Of a stretch of 64,000 nucleotides of DNA, positions 24,501-32,987 are shown piece by piece. Numbering within the stretch: the first letter of the stretch is position 1; every line of letters begins with the position of its first letter. This stretch comes from CAWIUB01 sp963839995 (lineage in GTDB: Bacteria; Actinomycetota; Actinomycetes; Mycobacteriales; Jatrophihabitantaceae). The stretch lies in contig CAWIXH010000001.1 in NCBI GenBank assembly GCA_963839995.1, positions 186,001 through 250,000 of the forward strand. Direction: 5' to 3'. The translations under genes and the position numbers were made by a program. Below the pieces are notes generated by a model. The model worked only from the letters and a program-made list of their open reading frames with translations. It did no database searches and was not told the origin of the DNA.

Positions 24501-25769
24501 CGTCCGCTTGGTGAGCTCCCGCAATGCGGCACCGTCGCAACTCGCGAAGGCTACGGCGTGGCCGACCGCCTGCTTCACCGACTCACGGCCGAGGTGGCCC
24601 ATCGCCAGGAGCTGCTGGGTGAGCTCGGCGTCGGGTCGGTGGCCGAAGCGCGCGCACTCGGCACGCCGCTGCCGTCCCTGCTGCTGCTCGTCGACGGATG
24701 GGAAGGTTTCGTTGCCGTCGCCGAGGAGTACGACAACGGCCGCGGTGTCGAGCTGCTGCTCGGTCTGCTCCGGCACGCGCCGAGCGCCGGTATGACGGTG
24801 GTCCTGGCGGGTGATCGCTCGACGCTTGCCGGACGAGTCGCGGGAACCGCAGGCACGAAGTTCCTGCTGCAGCTGCCCGATCGCACCGATTATGTGCTCG
24901 CCGGCCTCAGCGCCCGGTCGATCCCGACGCGGATGCCGCCGGGCCGGGCAGTCCGTGCCGAGGACGGCACCGAACTGCACTTTGCCGTGCTGGGCGACGA
25001 TCCGGGCACCGCGGCCCAATGGCAGGCTGCCAGGCGCGTCGCGGCTCTGGCCCGGCCGCCCGCCAACCCCAGCGACGGACCCGTCAAGATCCGCGAACTG
25101 CCGCGCCGGGTACTGGCCCGCGCACTGCCATCCGCTGACCCGCCGCGGCTGCTGCTCGGGCTCGGTGGCGACACGGCCGAAGTGGTTGCCATCGACGTGT
25201 TCGCCGGGCCGGCCCGGTTCCTGGTCGCCGGTCCCCCACGGTCCGGCTGCACGAGCACCCTCGTCTTGCTATGCGAGCAGGCCGTCGAGCACGGATTCGC
25301 GGTGCTCGTCGCCGCCCCCGGCCGATCGCCGCTCGCCGCCGCCGCCCGGCGATTCGGCGTCGAAGTGCTGACTCCACAGACCGACCCGGCAGCGCTGCAC
25401 ACCACGAGATCGGGGCCACGGCTGGTCCTCGTCGACGAGTGCGCCACCTTCACCGACACGGCCGCCGGCCAGGCGCTGGCATCGCTGACGGCGTCGGCCC
25501 AGCCTCGGCTCGCGGTGGTTGCCGCCTCGGTCAGCGACGATCTGACTCTCGTCCACCGGGGCGTCGGTGCCGAGGTGCGCCGCGCGCGAAACGGCCTGCT
25601 GCTCCAGCCTCAGCCCGGCGACGGCGATCTGCTCGGCGTGCGGGTCCCGCGTCGGGGCGCGCCACTGCCGGCCGGTCGCGGCGTGCTGGTTTGCGATTGC
25701 GCAACGATCCGTCCCGACGATGGTTCTGCGCTGCTCCCTGTGCAGGTCGCCTTTCCCCGGAGCGGCTGA
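21525..25769 (+). CDS. FHA-FtsK/SpoIIIE type VII secretion ATPase (EssC/EccC-like)
   Basis: A 1414-residue motor protein. Residues about 88-185 form an FHA phosphothreonine-binding domain (TIGRARGNDLELRDPDVSRQ, then HAS and STNGT). Two membrane helices lie near 230-272. Three FtsK-type ATPase domains follow: a canonical P-loop GTTGSGKSE near residue 635 with Walker B LVIVVDEFAAL near 737, a second loop VGAPRSGRSS near 952 and a third AGPPRSGCTS near 1234; the latter two lack the canonical GK and are probably inactive. One polypeptide with an N-terminal FHA domain resembles EssC of Firmicutes more than the ESX EccC. It diverges from the WXG100 gene. Start GTG 21525. Confidence 0.9.
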   Translation: MQIRLTLRNADRVDRDVLITAPPGAVWADVAPEVGSLLGTAPGDAQLWSGSVQLASSARLGAPGLLTGDIVSSCLATERKAVSASAPRLEVVGGPDAGLVMPLPRGVLTIGRARGNDLELRDPDVSRQHASVTVTAGGLSLRDLDSTNGTLLDGQLVDPDGSPLEPGQMVRVGDSLLCVSATDEPAAATRVDRATAARIVNRAPRLRPASADARWDPVEIPQPTSRATHPVQWLSALLPAILGGGLALATRNMMFLAFAALGPLALLGTAAGDRLHWRRRRRREAMSFRPRRAAADAQLHRVLAEETALRRRAHPDPAAVVRTSTVPGCRLWERHRSDPDLLEVRLGLGERPSAAKALRADHLEPAGTLVHVPVIVDLRGGALGIAGPRAVVLASARWVIGQLATLHSPADLDLALLLSDDAAPGWTWTRWLPHLGDRVARTAPQRQALVERLQRTVDSRSTTTGRDPAGWRGRWLVVLVDPTSALELTAGLARLLSSGPSVGVTAVCLDEEERQLPSGCAAIARVGGETGSRVSVHYADAADGPVGILDRVSAAWAERVSRALAPLADAGAEGGRRAVPTAARLLDLLALPEPSPERLLDRWADAGDPSTPIGAAASGPIVLDLVRDGPHALIAGTTGSGKSELLQTVVAGLAATSPPEAVSFVLIDYKGGAAFAECAGLPHTAGLVTDLDSHLTRRALRSLEAELRRRERLLAAANCSDLAGYRSTESAGAEPLARLVIVVDEFAALADELPEFVAGLVSIAQRGRSLGVHLVLATQRPSGAVSPEIRANTTLRVALRVTDPAESIDVLGNALAASIDKERPGRAFVRTGSALVEMQTARIGCVSPAAPDDISLVALDGWGQLPKAEPVRGRTMSDLELLVASARAAAAARGASLPRTPWLPPLPTHVPLERLDGNTPVHEVQLALADLPSEQDQRTASIDLDAGGSVLVVGAPRSGRSSVLRTLAVAAAARLDAGQLHLQVIDCAGGGLRPLGELPQCGTVATREGYGVADRLLHRLTAEVAHRQELLGELGVGSVAEARALGTPLPSLLLLVDGWEGFVAVAEEYDNGRGVELLLGLLRHAPSAGMTVVLAGDRSTLAGRVAGTAGTKFLLQLPDRTDYVLAGLSARSIPTRMPPGRAVRAEDGTELHFAVLGDDPGTAAQWQAARRVAALARPPANPSDGPVKIRELPRRVLARALPSADPPRLLLGLGGDTAEVVAIDVFAGPARFLVAGPPRSGCTSTLVLLCEQAVEHGFAVLVAAPGRSPLAAAARRFGVEVLTPQTDPAALHTTRSGPRLVLVDECATFTDTAAGQALASLTASAQPRLAVVAASVSDDLTLVHRGVGAEVRRARNGLLLQPQPGDGDLLGVRVPRRGAPLPAGRGVLVCDCATIRPDDGSALLPVQVAFPRSG

Positions 25770-25777
25770 CGAGCAGG

Positions 25778-27406
25778 TCAATCCATATGCGGGTACCGGT
25801 GATCGGTCGGCGGCACGAAGTTCTCCTTGATTGACCGCGGGGAAACCCACCGGAGCAGGTTCCAGATCGAGCCGGCCTTGTCGTTGGTTCCGGACGCGCG
25901 CGCACCGCCGAATGGCTGCTGCCCGACCACCGCTCCCGTTGGCTTGTCGTTGATGTAGAAGTTGCCGGCGGTGAAGCGCAGCAGCCGCGAAGCCTGGTCG
26001 ATCGCCGCGCGGTCAGTGGCGAACACCGCCCCGGTCAGCGCGTAGGGCGCCACCGATTCCAGCTGTTGCAGGGTGGTTGTCCATTCGGTGTCCTCGTAGA
26101 GGTAGATGGCGAGGATCGGCCCGAAGTACTCGCGCACGAAGACCTCATCGGTCGGATCCGAGCACTCGACGACTGTCGGGCGTACGAAGAACCCCTCGCT
26201 GTCATCGGCCTTTCCGCCCGCGATCACCGTCGCTGACGGGTGACGATGCAGCCGATCCAGCACGCCTGCCAGCCGCTCGTACGCCCGCCGGTCGATCACC
26301 GCACCGCCGAAGTTGGCGAAGTCGGCTATGTCCCCGTAGGTCAGCGATTCGGTCACCCCAGCCACCTCGTCCCGCAAGCCCCCATCCCATAGCGAGCGAG
26401 GCAGGTAGGCACGCGAGGCTGCCGAGCACTTCTGACCTTGGTACTCGAACGCACCGCGGATCAAGCCGGTCGCCAGCGGGCCCGGCTCGGCCGAGGGGTG
26501 CGCGACCACGAAGTCCTTGCCGCCGGTCTCGCCGACCAGACGCGGGTAGCTGGCGTAGCCGGATATCGAGTTGCCGACGGTGCGCCACAGGTGCTGGAAC
26601 GTCGCTGTCGATCCGGTGAAGTGAATGCCGGCAAGTGCCGGATGGCCGAGTGCTATCTCGCTGACCGCCGCACCGTCGCCCGTCACCAGGTTGATGACGC
26701 CCGGCGGCAAGCCCGCGGTCTCGAGCAGGCGCATCGTCCAATGGGCTGCCAGCTGCTGGGTCGGCGACGGCTTCCACACCACGACGTTGCCGAGCATGGC
26801 GGGTGCGGTGGGAAGGTTGCCGGCGATCGCGGTGAAGTTGAACGGCGTGATCGCCAACACGAATCCCTCGAGCGGGCGATAGTCCGAGCGGTTCCAGGTG
26901 AGCGCGCCGCTGAACGGCTGGTTCTCGAGGATCTGCCTGGCGAAGTGGACGTTGAAGCGCAGGAAGTCGATCAGTTCACACGCGGAGTCGATCTCGGCCT
27001 GCTGCACCGTCTTGGACTGCCCGAGCATGGTCGCCGCGTTGATCGTGTCGCGCCAGGTCGTCGACAGCAGGTCGGCCGCGCGCAAGAACACGGCCGCCCG
27101 CTCGTCGAAGGGCAGCTCCCGCCAGGTGGGGGCACTGGCCAGCGCAGCGCCGATCGCGGCCTGGACATCCGCGCCGGTCGCCTGTGCCGACCTGCCGAGC
27201 ACCAGGGCGTGGCGGTGCGGCGCGACGACGGAGAACGGCTCACCGCCACCCATCGGCTGCCGCCCGTCTATGGTCATCGTCAGCTCGGACGTCGTTGCCG
27301 ACAGCTCGCGAAGTTTGGCGGCAAGCGACGCCCGCTCGGGGCTGCCCGGCGCGTAGGTGTAGAGCGGTTCGTTGTGCGGAGTCGGCGGAATCGTGATCGC
27401 GTCCAT
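25778..27406 (-). CDS. pruA: L-glutamate gamma-semialdehyde (P5C) dehydrogenase
   Basis: A 542-residue aldehyde dehydrogenase of the RocA/PruA type, oxidising P5C/glutamate semialdehyde to glutamate with NAD in proline catabolism. The catalytic Cys is C327 in EYQGQKCSAAS and the general base E293 in VGETGGKDFV; ITPFNFTAIAGN and HFTGSTATF are the cofactor-binding motifs. The length and N-terminal extension fit the stand-alone form rather than the PutA fusion. No proline dehydrogenase gene lies beside it. It ends 8 bases from the convergent ATPase gene. Confidence 0.95.
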   Translation of the reverse strand: MDAITIPPTPHNEPLYTYAPGSPERASLAAKLRELSATTSELTMTIDGRQPMGGGEPFSVVAPHRHALVLGRSAQATGADVQAAIGAALASAPTWRELPFDERAAVFLRAADLLSTTWRDTINAATMLGQSKTVQQAEIDSACELIDFLRFNVHFARQILENQPFSGALTWNRSDYRPLEGFVLAITPFNFTAIAGNLPTAPAMLGNVVVWKPSPTQQLAAHWTMRLLETAGLPPGVINLVTGDGAAVSEIALGHPALAGIHFTGSTATFQHLWRTVGNSISGYASYPRLVGETGGKDFVVAHPSAEPGPLATGLIRGAFEYQGQKCSAASRAYLPRSLWDGGLRDEVAGVTESLTYGDIADFANFGGAVIDRRAYERLAGVLDRLHRHPSATVIAGGKADDSEGFFVRPTVVECSDPTDEVFVREYFGPILAIYLYEDTEWTTTLQQLESVAPYALTGAVFATDRAAIDQASRLLRFTAGNFYINDKPTGAVVGQQPFGGARASGTNDKAGSIWNLLRWVSPRSIKENFVPPTDHRYPHMD

Positions 27407-27469
27407 GCTCCGTATGATCCCACTGCGCGGCGGACCTGGCGCTGGTCACTAGCTGGGTACGAGGATCTG

Positions 27470-27967
27470 TCAGAGCAGGTCGAGCAGCGGGGCGATCTCC
27501 TGGCTCGCGTACCAGTTCAGCTCGAATCCCTCGGCGTCGTCGAGGGCATCCTGCGCCGTGGCATCACCGAGGTCCGCCTCGATCGCGACGGCCGCGGCGG
27601 CGGCCACAGCCGCCTCGGCCGCCGAGTCGTCGACGTGCGCCGACGCCACCTGGCGCATCGGCACCGGCGTGGACAGTCGGACGACCCCACGGTCGAGATC
27701 GTCACGGATCTGGACAAGTCCGTCCGGTACGTCGGCGACGACCACGACCCGGCGGCGCGCGGCGGCTGGGTCCTCGTCGAGCAGCCGGAGGGACGCTCGC
27801 GCTGCCTCGAGCGTCGCAGCGTACTCGAGCGCCTCCACGTCATCGTCCAGATACCACTCGCGCAATGCAGGGGTGACGGCGAAACCGGTGAGCGGCGCCG
27901 GTCCGAGCTCGCCGGAATCGACGAGGTCGCGCAGCGTCCTCGTCGACCCCGGCAGGTACACCCTCAC
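27470..27967 (-). CDS. conserved actinobacterial protein (DUF6912-like)
   Basis: A 165-residue protein beginning MRVYLPGSTRTLRDLVDSGE. Its pattern, MRVYLPAT/G followed by an Ala-rich helical body and a C-terminal YASQEIAPLLDLL, is common in actinobacterial genomes next to aldehyde dehydrogenase or lipid genes. No catalytic motif is visible and there is no signal peptide. Its ATG overlaps the stop of the patatin gene by 4 bases, so it is translated with it. The function is unknown. Confidence 0.7.
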   Translation of the reverse strand: MRVYLPGSTRTLRDLVDSGELGPAPLTGFAVTPALREWYLDDDVEALEYAATLEAARASLRLLDEDPAAARRRVVVVADVPDGLVQIRDDLDRGVVRLSTPVPMRQVASAHVDDSAAEAAVAAAAAVAIEADLGDATAQDALDDAEGFELNWYASQEIAPLLDLL

Positions 27968-29109
27968 GCCGGAGCACGCCCGGACTCCGCCCTGGACAGC
28001 GCCCGCCGCGCTGGTGTGCGGGCGGCGAGCTGGCTGCGCAGCTGCAGCGCCGCGGTGCGCATGCCGGTCTGCAGCACCTCGGTACGCCGGCGCGGGTTCA
28101 TCAGGTTGGTTCCGATGACCGCGAGGTCCTCCGGACCGGGGGTCACGACCACGACTCGCATCCCCTCCGCGCGCAGCGCCTCGACATCGGTCAGCAGACC
28201 GCGGGTGATGCTGCGCCGGATGGCCCGCTCGATGCGGGCAACGGGTGAGCGCGGCCGATCTGCTTCGAGCGAGGCCATCGGGGCGAGGACGTACACCTCG
28301 TCGAGCGGCTCACCACGCAGCAGGTCTACGGAGGTATTCGACGTCGCGCCGCCATCGATGTACGGCCGTGAGCCGATCGTGACCGGCGGGTACCAGGCGG
28401 GGATCGAGCAGGAGGCGACGACGGCGTCGGCAAGCGACACCTCCGCACCGCCGGCCGCATCACGCCCGAAGACCACTCGCTGACCGCTGAGGTAGTCCGT
28501 CGCCACGATCCATAGCCGTCGGCCGGGCCACCGGTCGTGGTCGCCGGTCTCGGCCGCGAGCGAGCTGACCATGCCCCGGACCGGGCCGAGCGTCCCCCTG
28601 CCGGGGGGCAGCACGGCGCTCAGCGTGACGACCGGCGAGGAGCGGCGGGGGTGGCGTACCGCTCCGAACACCAGCCGCGGCGAGCCGAAACGCAGCCCGG
28701 GGCGAGAGGGCAGCCCCGACGAGGCGTCGTACTGGTAGGCGATCGGCGGGTCGTGCGGTGCCGGGGAGCCTTGGTGGTGGCGGCGGATCTCGCCGACCGC
28801 CGTGCCGCAGCCGAGCAGGGCGGCGGCGACCGACCCTGCCGACGTGCCCAGCAGCAGGTCGGCCCCGCGCACGTCGAACGCCGCCTCGACCTCGAGCGCC
28901 GACAACGCCCCCACCATCCAGGCAAATCCGAGCACGCCGCCACCACCGAGCACCACCGCTCGTCGCGGCTCTCGGTGCTGGCCGTCCTCCCGGCTCGGTT
29001 GCCGGCTGCGATGCTCGCCAACCTCTTCGCGCAAGCGCTTATCGGCCGCCCGTTCCGCTCCGTGTCTCCTGCGGCGGCCATCCGCCGCGTGCGATGCTCG
29101 CTCGCTCAC
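27964..29109 (-). CDS. patatin-like phospholipase
   Basis: A serine acyl hydrolase of up to 381 residues. The oxyanion segment is VVLGGGGVLGFAW, the nucleophile lies in LGTSAGSVAAAL and the catalytic Asp in YIDGGATSNT, together the Ser-Asp dyad of patatins. It probably releases fatty acids from phospholipids or triacylglycerol. GTG 29109 overlaps the stop of the WS/DGAT gene. The first 45 residues, rich in Ser, Arg and Glu (MSERASHAADGRRRR), look repeat-derived and may not belong to the mature fold; an internal start near residue 48 is possible. Confidence 0.85.
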   Translation of the reverse strand: MSERASHAADGRRRRHGAERAADKRLREEVGEHRSRQPSREDGQHREPRRAVVLGGGGVLGFAWMVGALSALEVEAAFDVRGADLLLGTSAGSVAAALLGCGTAVGEIRRHHQGSPAPHDPPIAYQYDASSGLPSRPGLRFGSPRLVFGAVRHPRRSSPVVTLSAVLPPGRGTLGPVRGMVSSLAAETGDHDRWPGRRLWIVATDYLSGQRVVFGRDAAGGAEVSLADAVVASCSIPAWYPPVTIGSRPYIDGGATSNTSVDLLRGEPLDEVYVLAPMASLEADRPRSPVARIERAIRRSITRGLLTDVEALRAEGMRVVVVTPGPEDLAVIGTNLMNPRRRTEVLQTGMRTAALQLRSQLAARTPARRALSRAESGRAPA

Positions 29110-30683
29110 TGCTCGGGCTTCGCCTTCGGTGTGGACCGCGCTGCCCCGCCGCCCGCTCGTGTCGTGTCAGTGCGGCCGCGGGTTGGTGCTCCGGACCTCG
29201 CTCGACCGGCCGCCGACGGACGCACTACCGCGACCGTGGCTTCCGGGCCACGCGCCGACTCGTCGCTTGCTGTCACCAGCTCGGCGAGCGACTCCTCGAT
29301 CATCGTGCCCAGCACGTCGACGTCCGTCATCGCGTCGCGGTCGGCGTTGAGCCCGTAGTACACCCCCCCGTCGTAGGAGGTCAGCCCGATCGACACGGCC
29401 TGGCCCTCGGCGAGCGGCACCACCGGAAACATCTCGAGCATCCGCGCCCCCGCCGCGTACAGCGGGTGCTGCGGCCCCGGCACATTTGTCACCACCAGGT
29501 TGAACAGCCGCCGGGTGAGCCCGTTGGCCGCACGGGCACCCAGCGCATGCAGGGTCGGCGGCGCGAAGCCGGACAGCGCCATCAGCGCGTCGGCCCCGAC
29601 CGACTGCCCGGACTCCTTGTGCCCCTTCATGGCGTAGGACACCTGGGCCAGCCGCATCAGCGGGCTCGGCTCGCCGACCGGCAGGTCGACGAACAAGGCC
29701 GACACGAAGTTGCCGATTGCGCCGGACTCGGCCGCGCCGTTTCGCGCCCGGACGCTGACCGGCACCATGGCTCGGACGGTCGTCGCGGGCGTGACCGCCT
29801 CACCGCGAAATAGCAACCAGCCGCGCAGCGCGCCAGCGACAGTGGCCAGCACAACGTCGTTGATGGTCGTCGCGTGGCGCCCGCGCAGCAGCCGGTAGTC
29901 CTCGAGGGACGTTCGCGCGAACGCGCAGCGCCGTTGTTCGCCGATACTGACGTTGAGTGGGCTCGCTGGCGCCGGACGCAGGGCGACCCGGGCGGCCGAA
30001 ACAAGGCCGCCGAACACCCCGAGCAGCTTGCCCGTCGTCGCCCGGAAGTCGTTGATACCAAGGCGCACCGTGTCGACCAGCGCCGCTGGGCGTTGCGCGA
30101 TGTCGTGCACCGCATCCAGCACGAGCTGAACGGAACTCGGCTGCGGCTCGGGCATCCAGAGATCCTCGGTCGTATGCGGCGTCCGGGCGGGACCGTCGGC
30201 TCTGTCCAAGATCACCTGACCGATGTCGATCGCGCTGATGCCGTCGACCATGGCGTGATGGGTCTTGGTGATGATCGCGATGCGCCCCCCAGCCACTCCT
30301 TCGACCAGGTAGAGCTCCCACAGCGGCCGATTGCGATCGAGCGGGCGGGACTGGATGCGAGCACAGAACTCCCGCAGCTGCTCGTCCGAGCCGGGTTTCG
30401 GCAGGGCCGAGCGCCGCACGTGGTAGGTGACGTCGAACGCCGGATCGTCTACCCACACCGGATTGGCCAGATGACCGGGTACGGCGCGAATCTTCTGCCG
30501 ATACCGCGGGACGAGTGCGATCCGCTCCTCGATCAGACTGACGAGCCGGTCGTAATCGAACGGGTCAGCGGAGTCGGACGGCTCCGGAGGCTGGAAGATG
30601 GCCAGGCCGCCGACGTGCATCGGCGTGGTCCGTCCCTCGAGGTACAGGAACGACACGTCGAGTGACGACAGGCGCTCACTCAT
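29106..30683 (-). CDS. wax ester synthase/diacylglycerol acyltransferase
   Basis: A 525-residue WS/DGAT acyltransferase making wax esters or triacylglycerol from acyl-CoA. The catalytic HHxxxDG motif is HHAMVDG at residues 142-148. The typical N-terminus MSERLSSLDVSFLYLEGRTT is followed by PMHVGGLAIF, and the family block PLSYAG-like region and NLVVTNVPGPQHPLYAAG occur later. ATG 30683 has an AGGAG site; a longer frame begins 24 bases earlier without family similarity. It is upstream of patatin, giving a storage-lipid synthesis and hydrolysis pair. Confidence 0.9.
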   Translation of the reverse strand: MSERLSSLDVSFLYLEGRTTPMHVGGLAIFQPPEPSDSADPFDYDRLVSLIEERIALVPRYRQKIRAVPGHLANPVWVDDPAFDVTYHVRRSALPKPGSDEQLREFCARIQSRPLDRNRPLWELYLVEGVAGGRIAIITKTHHAMVDGISAIDIGQVILDRADGPARTPHTTEDLWMPEPQPSSVQLVLDAVHDIAQRPAALVDTVRLGINDFRATTGKLLGVFGGLVSAARVALRPAPASPLNVSIGEQRRCAFARTSLEDYRLLRGRHATTINDVVLATVAGALRGWLLFRGEAVTPATTVRAMVPVSVRARNGAAESGAIGNFVSALFVDLPVGEPSPLMRLAQVSYAMKGHKESGQSVGADALMALSGFAPPTLHALGARAANGLTRRLFNLVVTNVPGPQHPLYAAGARMLEMFPVVPLAEGQAVSIGLTSYDGGVYYGLNADRDAMTDVDVLGTMIEESLAELVTASDESARGPEATVAVVRPSAAGRARSGAPTRGRTDTTRAGGGAARSTPKAKPEQ

Positions 30684-30775
30684 CACGTCTCCTGGCTCTT
30701 CGCGCAAGCGCTCATCGGCGATTCGCTCCGCTCCTCGCTCGCTGGGCGCTCGCTGCGATGCTCACTCATCACGCC
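30684..30775 (-). repeat. start-associated ATGAGTGAGC repeat element upstream of WS/DGAT
   Basis: Reading on the minus strand, the 92 bases before the WS/DGAT start contain ATGAGTGAGCATCGCAGCGA, then GAGCGGAGCGAATC and GATGAGCGCTTGCGCGAAGA. Related strings lie at the 5' end of the patatin gene (about 29017-29109, ending GATAAGCGCTTGCGCGAAGA) and upstream of the cation transporter (51910-51945, ATGAGCGAGCGCAGCGAGCG). Such low-complexity AGCGAGCG elements recur at gene starts in several actinobacteria. They are not an IS element. Confidence 0.65.
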
Positions 30776-30814
30776 AGCCTACAAAGCCGGACGGCCATCA
30801 CGCGGATCTATCGG

Positions 30815-32128
30815 CTAACCCGTCCGGAGCGCCCGTCCGGGGCGCCGACCTCGGCGGTCCGGCGTGGACCGGCCAGTCACCGCGCTGGCCAGCTCGACGG
30901 TAGCCTGGCGCAGCGCGCTGCGGGGACGCACCTCGCCCAGCGTCTTGCCGACTGCGAGGGCGGCGTCGAGCGCGGCCGCGTCGTCGGGCAGCAGCGCAGC
31001 GGGGGCCCGCCCGGCAAACCGGTCGAGTGCGGCCGTGAGCTCGGCGACCGGATCGCCGGGGACGACGCTCTTACGCACCCTGTTCAGCACCACCCAGATC
31101 GGCGCCGTCACCTCGGCGTCCTTGAGCTGCGACAACCCGCGAACGAGTCGCTGCATGCCGATCGGGTCCGCCGCGCCGACCGCGATCACCACGTCAGCGG
31201 CGTCGAGCACCTCGAGCGTGGCCCCGTTGCGCCGCGGTGCCAGGGAGTCGAAGCTCAGCTCCTCGTCCGTCTCCAGGTTGAAGCCGCAGTCCACCACGGT
31301 GAAGTCCGCGAGGGCACGCGCCGCCGCGAGGACCGGAACGACGGCGGCCGGCCGCAGTTCCGGCCAGCGCTCGGACCGGGGAATGCCGGTCAGCACCCGC
31401 AGCTGCGGGCCCAACTGCCAGCACAGGCCCGCGAGCATCTCCGGCTCCAGCCGGCGCGCCGAGGCCTGCCGGCAGGCGGCCGCCAGTCCCGGGGACTCGT
31501 CCAGCAACCCGAGCGTGGCGGCGACCACGCCCCCGTACACGTCCGCGTCGACGAGCAGACTCACGCAGCCGAGCCGCGCCAACTCGTCGGCCAGCGTCAC
31601 CGCCACGGTGGTGCGGCCGGGTGCGCCCGTCGGTCCCCAGACCGCGACGACGGACCCGCGGCGTCTCGGCTGCGGTGCGACCGGATCGCGGGTCGGCGGG
31701 GTGACCATGGACGTCGCCGCAGCCGGATCGCCGAAGGCGCGCGTCGCTGCGTGGTCGGCCGGCACCGCGGCGGCGACCGCTTCGGTGACCACTGACGCGA
31801 CAACCGACGGCTCGGCGTCAGCGGGCACGAGGTGCTCGACGCCGAGCGCCCGCAGCCGATCCTCCGTGGCCGAGTCGCCGCGTCGCACAACTCCGACCGG
31901 CACGACACCGGCGGCGCCGAGCCGGTCGACCACGTCGGCGTCCAGTCGGCGCAACGCCGCGTCGAGCAGCGCCGCGCGGGCCTGCCCGGTCGCGGCGACG
32001 GCCATCAGCTCGATGACATCGACACATCGGCGGACGACCACGACGCCGTGGTCGGCGCGCCCCAGCGCGGCGACCAGCGCGGCCTCCCACGCCGCGCCAC
32101 CGGCGGCGCTGAGAACGGGCAGCTTCAT
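30815..32128 (-). CDS. CpaE-like P-loop ATPase
   Basis: A 437-residue protein with an N-terminal degenerate response-regulator-like half and a C-terminal MinD/ParA-type ATPase domain. The deviant Walker A is GPTGAPGRTT at residues 165-174, followed by the switch LLVDADVYGG and FTVVDCGFNL. This layout (receiver-like half plus deviant ATPase) is that of CpaE, which localises Flp pili. It overlaps the SAF gene by 4 bases, and SAF/CpaB plus CpaE normally belong to tad pilus operons, but no pilin, secretin or motor genes are nearby. A role in membrane or chromosome positioning is inferred. Confidence 0.75.
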   Translation of the reverse strand: MKLPVLSAAGGAAWEAALVAALGRADHGVVVVRRCVDVIELMAVAATGQARAALLDAALRRLDADVVDRLGAAGVVPVGVVRRGDSATEDRLRALGVEHLVPADAEPSVVASVVTEAVAAAVPADHAATRAFGDPAAATSMVTPPTRDPVAPQPRRRGSVVAVWGPTGAPGRTTVAVTLADELARLGCVSLLVDADVYGGVVAATLGLLDESPGLAAACRQASARRLEPEMLAGLCWQLGPQLRVLTGIPRSERWPELRPAAVVPVLAAARALADFTVVDCGFNLETDEELSFDSLAPRRNGATLEVLDAADVVIAVGAADPIGMQRLVRGLSQLKDAEVTAPIWVVLNRVRKSVVPGDPVAELTAALDRFAGRAPAALLPDDAAALDAALAVGKTLGEVRPRSALRQATVELASAVTGRSTPDRRGRRPGRALRTG

Positions 32129-32811
32129 CGTTTCGCGGCGCAGGCGTCGAGTGGCTGCAGGTGCGCGTTGGGGTCTGCAGCAGGCGGGCCGTCGAGGATC
32201 CCGGCCCGGATTACGGCGCCGTCGAGTGCCAGTGCGCCAACCAGGCGCTGAGCGAGGTCGGCCGGTACCCGCACCACGATGCTCTGCATGGCGCCGCTGG
32301 CGAAGGCGCCACCGGTGCTGGTCTGGACGTCTTGCACCGTGACATCACCCAGGATGGGCACGGCGCTGCACGTCTTGGTCGTCACCCACAGCTCGACGCG
32401 CTGTCCTCGGCTGACCTTGGGGGCGTTGGCCGAGCTGAGCGGCACGGTGACAGTCGTCCCGGGTCGGGTGCCGGTAAGCGCCGACTGCGGCACGAGCTCG
32501 CCGGCCGACAGCGGGCGGTTCACGGTCTTGCCGGCCATGCTGGTGCCAGCGCCCAGGTAGTGCCCGGAACCGCCGGGCATTCGCACCCGGACGGCGGTCA
32601 GGTCGGCGGCGGTGAGCAGGGAGCCGGGCGCGAGGTCGTGCGCCGCGGCCCACATGGGCTCGGTGGAGTCGGCGGCGCTCACCACCTTGGCGCCGAGCAG
32701 GACGGAGCCGAGGACGAGCACGATGCCGGCGATCAGCCGAAGGTCGAGCCACCGCGGCGTGCGTGCTCGGCGCGGCTGGGGCGACAACGGGGCCGAGGAT
32801 GGGGCGGTCAC
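32125..32811 (-). CDS. SAF-domain (CpaB/RcpC-like) membrane protein
   Basis: A 228-residue protein: a Pro/Arg-rich cytoplasmic start, one membrane helix near residues 24-46 (LRLIAGIVLVLGSVLLGAKV) and an extracytoplasmic SAF domain. The SAF pattern is AAAHDLAPGSLLTAADLTAV, GKTVNRPLSAGELVPQSAL and VTVPLSSANAPKVSRGQRVELW. CpaB homologues assist Flp pilus secretin assembly or bind peptidoglycan. It is followed by, and overlaps, the CpaE-like gene. The pilus role is uncertain for lack of the other tad genes. Confidence 0.78.
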   Translation of the reverse strand: MTAPSSAPLSPQPRRARTPRWLDLRLIAGIVLVLGSVLLGAKVVSAADSTEPMWAAAHDLAPGSLLTAADLTAVRVRMPGGSGHYLGAGTSMAGKTVNRPLSAGELVPQSALTGTRPGTTVTVPLSSANAPKVSRGQRVELWVTTKTCSAVPILGDVTVQDVQTSTGGAFASGAMQSIVVRVPADLAQRLVGALALDGAVIRAGILDGPPAADPNAHLQPLDACAAKR

Positions 32812-32896
32812 GCGCCATATCGTGCATCACGCGGCGCAATCTGACGAATCCGCGCCGACCGTAGGTCCAGGCGCCTCGGCAAACTCCGTGCCCTGA

Positions 32897-32905
32897 TGTG
32901 GATAA
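32897..32905 (-). promoter_or_regulatory. consensus DnaA box
   Basis: TGTGGATAA at 32897-32905 reads TTATCCACA on the minus strand, an exact match to the classical DnaA box. It lies in the 176-base gap between the divergent SAF and small HTH genes. A single 9-mer can occur by chance, and there is no AT-rich unwinding region or box cluster, so this is not an origin. It may allow DnaA-linked regulation. Confidence 0.4.
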
Positions 32906-32987
32906 CCGCCGTTCTGGCCCAATGAGCTGCCAGACTGGATCTGACCGCACCCGTCCGACGCCGTCCGAAAGGAAGCCCGCGACAACC

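Noticed and set aside
30815..32811. Complete tad pilus operon
   Set aside because: Only CpaB- and CpaE-like genes are present; no pilin, CpaF or TadB/C genes in the window.
32897..32905. Replication origin at the DnaA box
   Set aside because: Only one exact box, no AT-rich unwinding region, and no dnaA, dnaN or recF genes nearby.
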